Source: Flavisphingopyxis soli (GTDB lineage: Bacteria > Pseudomonadota > Alphaproteobacteria > Sphingomonadales > Sphingomonadaceae). From it: DNA of 64,000 bases. The notes below the pieces were generated by a model. That model did not search any database. It saw nothing but the letters and a program-made list of their open reading frames with translations, and was not told where the DNA came from. The translations under genes and the position numbers were made by a program. The stretch is taken from positions 149,001-213,000 of the forward strand of contig NZ_VOPY01000001.1 in NCBI RefSeq assembly GCF_007995095.1, written 5' to 3'. The first letter of the stretch is position 1. The number at the start of each line of letters is the position of its first letter. This document shows positions 54,654 to 62,327 of the stretch, one piece after another.

Positions 54654-54795
54654 GATGTTCTATAATTGATGCCAGTCCTAGCGATTGATGTCGTCTACCT
54701 AACGGCGATAACACCTTCGCTTAGCGTCTCCCGTTGCACCATATTTTCTCCGGGAAACCTTGTCGTGTGATAATGCATCTATCCGTCCTGAAGAT

Positions 54796-55731
54796 CTAAA
54801 ATTCGAACGATATGCTTGCCGAGGGAAGGAAATATCCTCGGGTGCTTTCGGCAGTCGGATCGTTCGACCACTGACGCTGAAATTGACCCGCTATTTCTAG
54901 CGACACGTCGCCCCAGTCTTCGACCAAACTGCTCAAATCCACCCCCGCGGTTACGCGAAGGCGTTGGTCTTGTCGATCGTCGCCCATGGGGGTCAGCGCA
55001 GACTGATAGAATGAAAAATCGCCTTGCCCCTTGGCGAAGAAGCGAACTCGACGAATGATAGGGGAATAAACACTCAATTTAACCTGCGGGACGAGCTTTT
55101 CCTTATCTGGATTGGACGACCAGATACGCGCGATCTGCCCGGAAGCCTCCCAGTACCAACCAGGCGTATTGGTTGCCGCCCCAACCTCTTCGGCCGACCC
55201 ATTCATCGCTCGATCCGCCATGATAGTTACGACATCTCGGTAGCGCAGCCCCACGCCTACCTCGTTGTCCTCGCGTTGCCGCTTTTTAAGCAAGCCATCG
55301 TGCAGGCTAGAATACTGATAATAAGCATATGGCCGGATCGCATCGCTAACTGCAGTCGCGCTTTTTGTCGGGTCAGACGCGAGTGTAAGCTCACGTAGCG
55401 GCAAATATGCATCGCCTATCGTTATGCGCCCGAAATATGTGCTCGCTGGATCGGCGCCTTTCACCAAACCGGGGCTGTCAGTTATCCCAAAGGAGAACTG
55501 CAGCGGAACCAGGCCGTTACTCGATTTGCGCTTGAAGGCAATCTTAGCTCCCAGTTCGCTTTCGTCGACAAGATCAGGGTCGGCATCGAGTGGCAGGTTT
55601 TTCCCGAGCCGAATGCCAAGATCGAACGTGCCCTTCGCAGTCCAGCCTTTGACGCTTCCTTTATCCTGAGCGAGGACAGGCTGGGCGAACATGCAGAGCG
55701 CAACTACGCCAAAAACGGTGATTTTCATCAT
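54796..55731 (-). CDS. Probable outer-membrane beta-barrel protein
   Basis: 311 residues. A signal peptide (about 1-21, ending PVLAQD) precedes a region of alternating polar and hydrophobic strands. The last residues (PSASISFEF) end in Phe, as for outer-membrane barrels. GGRLKL-like porin motifs are absent, so no family is recognised. It is transcribed towards the hxs operon, 230 bases upstream of hxsB, and could carry the modified HxsA system to the surface. That link is only positional. Confidence 0.65.
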   Translation of the reverse strand: MMKITVFGVVALCMFAQPVLAQDKGSVKGWTAKGTFDLGIRLGKNLPLDADPDLVDESELGAKIAFKRKSSNGLVPLQFSFGITDSPGLVKGADPASTYFGRITIGDAYLPLRELTLASDPTKSATAVSDAIRPYAYYQYSSLHDGLLKKRQREDNEVGVGLRYRDVVTIMADRAMNGSAEEVGAATNTPGWYWEASGQIARIWSSNPDKEKLVPQVKLSVYSPIIRRVRFFAKGQGDFSFYQSALTPMGDDRQDQRLRVTAGVDLSSLVEDWGDVSLEIAGQFQRQWSNDPTAESTRGYFLPSASISFEF

Positions 55732-55863
55732 AGCTTCTTCTCCCTGTTGATGCTTGTCCGAGCTACCCTTTCCTTACGTCAACGGCCTGTTTCCAATCAG
55801 ATAGACTCGCGCCATTTCTGACGCTTCGAACAGTCAGCAGTTGCCATCGACTGCACCCCCACA

Positions 55864-57054
55864 TCATCTCGGATTTTCCAGTGGGAGGTTCTTCGGCTGA
55901 TAATTGGCCAAGGCTTTTTGCCGCTGTTTCACCGATGGGTGGACGTTATCCGCTTCATCAATCCGACGAGGTTCTGCGAACGGGAAATAAAGTCCCAACA
56001 ATCCGGGCCGTGGCCATTCTCGGTATTTTGTTAGCTTCGGCAGAATCTCCAAGACCCACCAAGCGCCGCGTAGCGATCGATGGGCTTTGGCGCTTGGGTC
56101 GGGCTTCACATATTGGTGGGTGCCGCCCTTCCGCTGGCGACCCCGAGCCAAGTGATTGAGCATGGCCGTATTGATGTGCAGGCCCTTGGCCTTGGATTCT
56201 TCAGCCATCCATACCAGCGGGAATTTCGAAAGACCGCTTTCCTCTTCAGGATAGCCTCCTCCCACATCGGAGTGAACGCCGGCGAACCACATTTCGACAG
56301 CATCCTGATCGGGAGGTGGAGACTTGCTGAAAGGGTTTTTGATGTACTTCTGACCCATCTTCCAATGAGCGGGACGAAACATGCGCCGTCGTTCGTCGAT
56401 AGCCAGCGCATGCCGCAGGGATTTCACGGACGGATTAGTACTCGTGTAGGGAAGGGTTTCTAGGCTTGGGATCCACGCCCGATCAGGCCGCGGCACCAAG
56501 ACCGAGGCGACCGTGTCCCATACGCCTATAAACTCGATCTCGGCTTTGCGAGCAGCGCTGACCCGTGAAAAGTGCCAGGCAATAGATAGGTCGTCGCTAT
56601 CACTTGCTCGCTTGTACGCGCCTAACGCGTAGTCGCACATGTTGAGTTGATCGGGTCGCAAGAGCCCGATCATATGGATCATCCCACCAAGGACGCGCGC
56701 CGTCCACGCGCCGCGGCTAAACCCGAAAAGCCAGATCTTATCGCCCGTCTGCCATCTCTCACATAGCCAGCTATATGCCTCGAGCACGTTTTCATCGAGA
56801 CCGTAGCCAAAGGCCAGTCCCAAGACCTTTTCGGTGTTTTGTCTGAGCCTGCGCCACGGGCTGGGACGCCCTATCGTCCCTACGCCGGGATCGTAATAAA
56901 CGAGTTGGCGCTCGCTTTTCTCAGCCATTCGGAAGAGTTTTAGAACGTTGGATAGATTGCGGCCCAATTCATTGCCTGTGCCATCAAGCATGACGACAAG
57001 GTTTCGGCCCTCCGATTGTGGCGCCTTAGCCTTTGCGGGTCGCGTCAGTGGCAT
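55864..57054 (-). CDS. DUF2235 alpha/beta hydrolase (T6SS phospholipase-like)
   Basis: 396 residues. NLVVMLDGTGNELG, YYDPGVGTIG and the nucleophile elbow GFSRGAWTARVLGG (residue about 117), then FIGVWDTVASV and WFAGVHSDVGGGYPEEESG, give the full DUF2235 Ser-Asp-His arrangement. Unlike the paralog at 37903-39333 there are no internal membrane helices. DUF2235 includes Tle1-type phospholipase A effectors; I see no VgrG, PAAR or immunity gene nearby. It lies between the Cys-rich peptide and the outer-membrane protein gene, all on one strand. Confidence 0.85.
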   Translation of the reverse strand: MPLTRPAKAKAPQSEGRNLVVMLDGTGNELGRNLSNVLKLFRMAEKSERQLVYYDPGVGTIGRPSPWRRLRQNTEKVLGLAFGYGLDENVLEAYSWLCERWQTGDKIWLFGFSRGAWTARVLGGMIHMIGLLRPDQLNMCDYALGAYKRASDSDDLSIAWHFSRVSAARKAEIEFIGVWDTVASVLVPRPDRAWIPSLETLPYTSTNPSVKSLRHALAIDERRRMFRPAHWKMGQKYIKNPFSKSPPPDQDAVEMWFAGVHSDVGGGYPEEESGLSKFPLVWMAEESKAKGLHINTAMLNHLARGRQRKGGTHQYVKPDPSAKAHRSLRGAWWVLEILPKLTKYREWPRPGLLGLYFPFAEPRRIDEADNVHPSVKQRQKALANYQPKNLPLENPR

Positions 57055-57118
57055 CGCTCTTCCAGCGGCTCTGGCGATCGCGTCATCCGCTTATGAGCGG
57101 CAATCCCACAAGAGCATC

Positions 57119-57310
57119 TCACCCGTTGCACGCACAGCCCATGCCTTTGTGGCAGGTCTTTCCCGCGGCAATGCAGCTATCGCCGCAAGCCTTGCCTTTT
57201 TTGCAGATCTTGCAGCAAGCAAAGGAGCTCACGGGTGTGCCGCAAGCAGGACTGGCTCCGACCAATGGCGCCATCGCCAGAGCCGCCAACGCAAATTTTA
57301 AGCCCCCCAT
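57119..57310 (-). CDS. Small Cys-rich secreted peptide
   Basis: 63 residues with a short signal peptide (about 1-21) and nine cysteines, including FACCKICKKGKACGDSCI and KTCHKGMGCAC. A GGAGGG site precedes the ATG. The dense Cys/Lys/Gly pattern suggests disulfides or metal binding. I recall similar CCKxCxxGKACGDSCI small proteins in many proteobacteria without function. It is on the same strand as the DUF2235 gene (64 bases upstream). Confidence 0.75.
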   Translation of the reverse strand: MGGLKFALAALAMAPLVGASPACGTPVSSFACCKICKKGKACGDSCIAAGKTCHKGMGCACNG

Positions 57311-57569
57311 AGGATGCCCTCCTGTTAGAAATGCCTATCATACCGCAACATTTTTTCAATAGTGGGCCGAGTTGTCTCGTAGCAGAATGCCTCCAATTTG
57401 AACCAAATCTCTAAGATTTAGACTATGCCATCGATCTTAATTGTAATCTAACCTACATACGAACAACTATTGGCTATCAAATGATGGCATTATTGTGGCC
57501 GTGCTGACTTAACTGGTATAATGGTTCCGGAAGGATGGCGCACGATCCGATATTGGTAGGAGGTTTATC

Positions 57570-58364
57570 ATGGTATTCTCGCTGAGGGCCCAAAGGCGGT
57601 GGTTCCTGGCCGGCCTGGCGAGCAGCTGTTGTGCACTGTGGTGCCTCCCCGCTCAGGCTCAGGAATCAGAGCTCCACACGTTTCACTGTTTCGCAAGCTG
57701 TCCGTCTGGCGCCCCCGATTACGACGACATCATCGTTCGCGAAATTTACACTCTGGCATCGAACGATCTTACCAAGTTTGCAGATTGGGTAGCCTATCGG
57801 ATCACGCCGGCGACGATCGCTGGCACGCAGGATCGCGTCTGGAAGGCCGATCCGTGGCTGGGCGATCCCGAAACGCTTGAGCCGAACGATTACGATGGTG
57901 CCAACGGCGCGTTAAATACCGATCGCGGGCACCAAGCGCCCCTCGCGAGCTTCACGGGCACACCGTTTTGGAGCGATACGAACACCCTCTCCAATATCAC
58001 CCCGCAAAAGTCCGATCTCAACCAGGGCGCCTGGGTTAAGCTCGAAAACAAAGAGCGAGAAATCGTCCTAGCTGAGCAAACCACGCTCTATGTTCTGAGC
58101 GGACCGTTATTCGAGATCATGGAACCGCCGTTGCCGGGCGCCGATGAACGCCACCGAGTGCCTAGTGCTTATTGGAAGGTGCTCGTAACGGCAGATGGCC
58201 GTGCAACCGCCTTCATCATGCCGCAAGATACTCCGCGATCCGCCGACATTTGCAGTCTACGCGTCACCATCGACGAGGTCGAACTTCGCTCGCGTCTCTT
58301 CCTCTACCCTGATCGTGACATTACTCAGTTTGGTTCGCTGGACTCAGCGATCGGGTGCAACTGA
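57570..58364 (+). CDS. Secreted DNA/RNA non-specific endonuclease (NUC1 family)
   Basis: 264 residues. A signal peptide (about 1-30, core LAGLASSCCALWCLPAQAQ) is followed by a beta-beta-alpha-metal nuclease with the DRGH motif (NTDRGHQAPL) and the metal-binding Asn in LSNITPQKSDLNQG. It would cut DNA and RNA outside the cytoplasm, for nutrition or against competitors. GGAGG lies just upstream of the ATG (57570). It is convergent with an XRE regulator. No cognate inhibitor is seen. Confidence 0.9.
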   Translation: MVFSLRAQRRWFLAGLASSCCALWCLPAQAQESELHTFHCFASCPSGAPDYDDIIVREIYTLASNDLTKFADWVAYRITPATIAGTQDRVWKADPWLGDPETLEPNDYDGANGALNTDRGHQAPLASFTGTPFWSDTNTLSNITPQKSDLNQGAWVKLENKEREIVLAEQTTLYVLSGPLFEIMEPPLPGADERHRVPSAYWKVLVTADGRATAFIMPQDTPRSADICSLRVTIDEVELRSRLFLYPDRDITQFGSLDSAIGCN

Positions 58365-58407
58365 TACGATTCAGTCATTGCTGACGCGCGAGAAGGCAAC
58401 GCTCTCG

Positions 58408-58611
58408 TCAATCTAGCAGCGCGCCCGCATTCACGCTGAGAGCCTTTGCCAGTCGCTCTATGATCGTGATCGTCGGATTTCGTGCACCGCGTTCGAGGTC
58501 GCTGACATAGGTCCGGTGTATCCCAGCGCGCTCGGCAAACTCCTCTTGGCTCCATCCGGCATCGTGACGATATCGGCGAAGGTTGAGGGAAAGGCGTTGG
58601 CGAATATCCAC
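58408..58611 (-). CDS. XRE family helix-turn-helix regulator, short
   Basis: 67 residues from a GTG. The whole protein is one HTH: RQRLSLNLRRYRHDAGWSQE, EEFAERAGIHRTYVSDLERG, then PTITIIERLAKALSV. It would bind DNA as a dimer. The start has no clear ribosome site, so the N-terminus is uncertain. It lies tail to tail with the secreted nuclease gene and divergent from the 212-residue secreted protein gene; it may control either. Confidence 0.8.
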   Translation of the reverse strand: MDIRQRLSLNLRRYRHDAGWSQEEFAERAGIHRTYVSDLERGARNPTITIIERLAKALSVNAGALLD

Positions 58612-58728
58612 CCACGCACCTCACGCCGATGTCGCCGATAGTTCTACAGACGATGAGTGACATTCCACTTGACTTGCTTCCCGCGGCAAGCACGTTGGCG
58701 ATGTTACTCATCGACGACAGGACTAGAT

Positions 58729-59367
58729 ATGAGGTTTTTATCAGCTTCCGTTATAATGCTCGCGTTCTCACCCAGCGCCGTAATCGCTCAGCTAATCGCC
58801 GGCGAAGAGGTCATCGAGCCTTCCGCTAAACAAATGCAGCAACTCCAGGCGCTCACACCGGAGGGAGCGCGCCATGCATTGACGATCTCGGACGATGAGC
58901 TTGAGACCGTCGTAAACATCACATCCGAGAAAGTATGGAAGAGCCGGGGCAAGTTCACCGACAAGGTGCGCTCGGACAATTTCCTGCGTGCCTTCATCGA
59001 TAAGTCGAGCGGCGCGGTGCGCTACCAGCTCTATCAAGAGATCACCTATTCCGGCGAATGGCGGCGGATCACGACCGTCAACTATGCAACACCGAATGGA
59101 CCGGTCAGCGCGCCGGTCGTCTCAATCGCCAAGGACGTGATCACCTGCGATTATGGCCTGTGCGTTTATCGCGAGGCGGTGGGGTTCGACATTCCTGCCA
59201 AACAGCTTGAGGCCATCGCCGCGAGCTATGCGCCGGGCCAGTCGAGGCTTTGGCGGTTCCGATTCAAAGGCCAGAGCGGCCTCGATTGGGAGGACAGGCT
59301 GGCGCCCGCGGAAGCTGCGGGAGTGCTCTTAGCCGTACGCGCTTATCGAGCCGAGCAAGGAAATTAA
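58729..59367 (+). CDS. Exported protein of unknown function
   Basis: 212 residues from the ATG at 58729. The signal peptide (MRFLSASVIMLAFSPSAVIA) is followed by a mixed alpha/beta domain. Two Cys (TCDYGLC) lie close together. Segments such as DNFLRAFIDKSSGAVRYQLY and YSGEWRRITTVNYATPNGP show no known motif. It lies between an XRE gene and the YD-repeat genes; no operon partner is evident. Confidence 0.65.
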   Translation: MRFLSASVIMLAFSPSAVIAQLIAGEEVIEPSAKQMQQLQALTPEGARHALTISDDELETVVNITSEKVWKSRGKFTDKVRSDNFLRAFIDKSSGAVRYQLYQEITYSGEWRRITTVNYATPNGPVSAPVVSIAKDVITCDYGLCVYREAVGFDIPAKQLEAIAASYAPGQSRLWRFRFKGQSGLDWEDRLAPAEAAGVLLAVRAYRAEQGN

Positions 59368-59563
59368 TTGCTTTAACAAGAGTTAGGTGAGCGGTTTTGG
59401 ATCAGACACTTACTTACCAAAAAACCTGCCGGCCAGCCCCTTCCGAAGTTAGATCCATATCGGAACAGTTTTTCACGGCGAACCGATTTAGTAAATACTT
59501 GCTAAGTTATTGGTACGCACTTAATTGTTCGAGCCGGCGCCTCGCCTCGATAGGAGTTCGGAA

Positions 59564-59785
59564 ATGAAGTATACGGCATGGACCTCCGCAGCGGTTATTT
59601 TGGCCCTGCTCGCCACCGCAACGCCCGCAACAGCCGCTGAAACCGTCAAATACACCTATGACGCGAAGGGCCGGCTTGTGAAGGTTGAGCGAGCTGGAAC
59701 AGTGAACAACGGCGTACAAACCGAATACGAACATGACAAAGCCGACAACCGTAAAAAGGTGAAGACGACGGGTTCGGGATCTTAA
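59564..59785 (+). CDS. Tiny secreted YD/RHS-repeat protein
   Basis: 73 residues. A signal peptide (core TSAAVILALLATATPATAAE) is followed by about 1.5 YD-like repeats (KYTYDAKGRLVKVERAG, then TEYEHDKADNRKKVKTTG). A TAGGAG site precedes the ATG. It looks like a single-repeat relative of the large RHS genes downstream, either a remnant or a stand-alone peptide. No motif besides the repeat is seen. Confidence 0.75.
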   Translation: MKYTAWTSAAVILALLATATPATAAETVKYTYDAKGRLVKVERAGTVNNGVQTEYEHDKADNRKKVKTTGSGS

Positions 59786-60278
59786 TTTTCCGCGATATTT
59801 CTTGGCCTGTCATCCCGTGTAACCGTCGCGCTAAAAGCTGAGTACTTTTGGCGGATGCCCAGCGCATAGATGCACGATGCTAAGGCGGTGCTGGCAGCGC
59901 CCTGCAGGAATTAAATGATTGACGGATCGTAGACCCCGACCGTTAAGTATGGAATGTCGAATGATCCAGATCGGATCTTTTTTTGCTTAGTGGCAAGACA
60001 GTGGTTGAGACAACTTCTGTAACCTCAGCAAAAATTCGATCCTTAACACCCCTAAAAAGCTATTCGGCGCTTGTCACCAATGGCCGAACAGCGCCTATTA
60101 GACGATCAATGTTGCAAAAAAAAGATCGGTAATTTCTTCGATATGTTTTCCCCATATATCGAAAGATATATTGTTTGACTTTTCCCGAATTGATACCGTT
60201 TCAATTAGTCGGGAAAAAACAAGCTTTGCCGATCGAATAAATCCGTAGACGTAGTCTATATTCAAGGGGGAATGGGGT
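59786..60278. other. A/T-rich non-coding region with hairpins before the RHS genes
   Basis: No gene is convincing in these 493 bases. From about 60136 to 60217 several hairpins are possible: TTCGATATG with CATATATCGAA, ATATATC-GAAA-GATATAT (60154-60171), and TTTTCCCGA with TCGGGAAAA (60180-60217). The first two share bases and exclude each other. The ribosome site of the next gene follows at about 60265. Confidence 0.55.
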
Positions 60279-62327
60279 ATGCGGGCAGGCCTGGTGGACT
60301 TGGCACTTGAGTTGCCAACCGTGCCGAGAATGCCCTGTAATATAACAAGCCACTTGCTGCGATTGGGGACAGTCTCGCTTGTCGGCGCCCTGTTGCTTCC
60401 GGTCACAGCCTACGGTCAAGATCTGCGCGTCATACCTGCTGAAAGCTTCATCACCTCACCAGGCGGCGTGGACATGCGGACGGGGCGCCTAGTGTACAGC
60501 CATACAGACCTGTTGGCCGGCAGTGACGACAACGCGATATCGTTAGATCGGATCATGCCCGATTATACCGGCAACCATGCCAATCCTTTTGGAAGCTTTG
60601 CGCATAATTGGGATATTTGGCTGGTTCAGGCCGATACGACAGAACCAAACGAATTCGGTTCAACGATAACGATTTGGCGCGTCGGCATCCACTTCGGTGG
60701 ACGGACTGTTACAATGGATGGGATCAAGAACCAGCCAGATTTCACTTACAAAGGTGATGGGCCCGCCAAGTTACTAACATTCACGGGAGATCGCGCGACC
60801 GGTCCTGCCATATACACTTTCCGAGACGCCGACGGTACGATTATGACCTTTCGACCAATGGCGGCGGCATCCGAATGCAGTCGCACTCCGAACGTAAAGC
60901 CTCTTCGATGCGCTTATATTTCTTCGTTGGTTCGGCCCGACGGTACCCGCTTCGACTTTACCTATGCTTCGACGGGTTCAGGCAACGGAAATTCACAGCG
61001 CCTTGTTCGGGTAGCGTCCTCGCGAGGCCCTGCTGTAATTCTCGAAGGCTCAGGCAGCGTCGTGACTCGAGCATGCGTGCTTAATTTTTCAACCGTGACA
61101 CCGCCTGCTTCAAACATTTGTCCGGCGAACGCCCTCGCCACAGCCAACTACACTTATACGTCTCCGGGAGCTCTTCAGCAGCCGCGGCTGTCATCTATGA
61201 CGTCACCAGATGGCGGTGTGTTTGGCTTCTCCTATAGTGGAGCTGGCACCACTTATTCGATGGGATTTACCGAACCAGGGCAAGGCTCTCCCGTGATGGA
61301 AAACTCAGTTACACTTGCGGTGGATGAAGAGTATACCTCCCAGGAGACCGTTAACAGCCAGGCATTTGCCGACGGCAGGTCATATAGCTACAACTATGAT
61401 TACACGCCACAGGCTACCAATCGACCCAACTCAACAATAATGGGCGGGGGCTACATAGATAATACTGGTGTATCTAGCGCGTTTGTATATGATTTCCCGA
61501 TAGTGCCTAACAGCCGTACGTATCCAGGCCAGCCCTGCACAAGCTTTCCTTGCTATGACGAGCAGCCTGACGAATTTCTGTATTGGATTTACCAAGCCAC
61601 ACCAGGTCCAGTCCTCATCCGCGATCCGCTCGGTCGGGAGACGAATATTGATTATTGCGACCCGGTGTTTGCAGCAGGCGCGCCGATTTATGTTCAGGAT
61701 CGATGTGCGGTTCGTTCGTTGCCCGTAAGCGCAACTGATCCTGAGGGAATAACAACATTTTACAAAGATGGTGGTAATGGCAACATAACCGAAGCCCGCA
61801 GGCGCCCAAAGCCTGGATCGGGTTTGACCGACATTGTGATGTCCGTGACATTCAACTGTGCCAACCCCGCCAGCTGTACCAAACCAGTCACCAGCACCGA
61901 CGCGCTCGGAAACACCGTCAATCGAGCCTATGCCGCTGGGCATGGCGGACTGACTTCCGAAATGCTGCCTCCTCCCGCGCCCGGCGGCGCTAGGCCGCTC
62001 ATGCTGCGCACCTATGCGCAGCGTTATGCCTGGATCCGCAACACGTCAGGTGCTCTTGTCCAGACGCCTTCGCCGATGTGGGTTTTGGAGACAGAAACGT
62101 CCTGCCAGACGAGCGCGGGCAGCAGCAGCCCCGTGTGTGACCCCAGCGCGCCCCAACTCGTGAAGGTGCTCGAATACGGCGCGGCTGGAACCGCGCAAAG
62201 CCTGCTCGTTAAAGGCGTGGCAATGACCGCCGACGGCCAGACACTGCGAACGTGCTATGGCTATGATGACTGGGGTAGAAAAATCAGCGAGACCGGTGCC
62301 AATGCTAACCTGACGGTGTGTCCGTGA
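60279..62327 (+). CDS. Exported RHS/YD-repeat protein, N-terminal type
   Basis: 682 residues with a signal region ending VTAYGQDL. An RHS N-terminal-like part (SPGGVDMRTGRLVYSHTDLL, then SFAHNWDIWL) is followed by sparse YD-like segments such as DGTRFDFTYAS and DPLGRETNIDYCDP. The start ATG has GGGGGAA upstream; a later ATG at 60330 begins nearer the hydrophobic core. Base composition changes near 61850, GC rising after it. The end overlaps the next RHS gene in GTGA. It looks like the 5' half of a split RHS polyprotein. Confidence 0.8.
   Translation: MRAGLVDLALELPTVPRMPCNITSHLLRLGTVSLVGALLLPVTAYGQDLRVIPAESFITSPGGVDMRTGRLVYSHTDLLAGSDDNAISLDRIMPDYTGNHANPFGSFAHNWDIWLVQADTTEPNEFGSTITIWRVGIHFGGRTVTMDGIKNQPDFTYKGDGPAKLLTFTGDRATGPAIYTFRDADGTIMTFRPMAAASECSRTPNVKPLRCAYISSLVRPDGTRFDFTYASTGSGNGNSQRLVRVASSRGPAVILEGSGSVVTRACVLNFSTVTPPASNICPANALATANYTYTSPGALQQPRLSSMTSPDGGVFGFSYSGAGTTYSMGFTEPGQGSPVMENSVTLAVDEEYTSQETVNSQAFADGRSYSYNYDYTPQATNRPNSTIMGGGYIDNTGVSSAFVYDFPIVPNSRTYPGQPCTSFPCYDEQPDEFLYWIYQATPGPVLIRDPLGRETNIDYCDPVFAAGAPIYVQDRCAVRSLPVSATDPEGITTFYKDGGNGNITEARRRPKPGSGLTDIVMSVTFNCANPASCTKPVTSTDALGNTVNRAYAAGHGGLTSEMLPPPAPGGARPLMLRTYAQRYAWIRNTSGALVQTPSPMWVLETETSCQTSAGSSSPVCDPSAPQLVKVLEYGAAGTAQSLLVKGVAMTADGQTLRTCYGYDDWGRKISETGANANLTVCP

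Noticed and set aside
60098-60406. 102-codon minus-strand frame before the RHS gene
   Set aside because: It overlaps the RHS signal-peptide region, lacks a ribosome site and shows no protein-like pattern.
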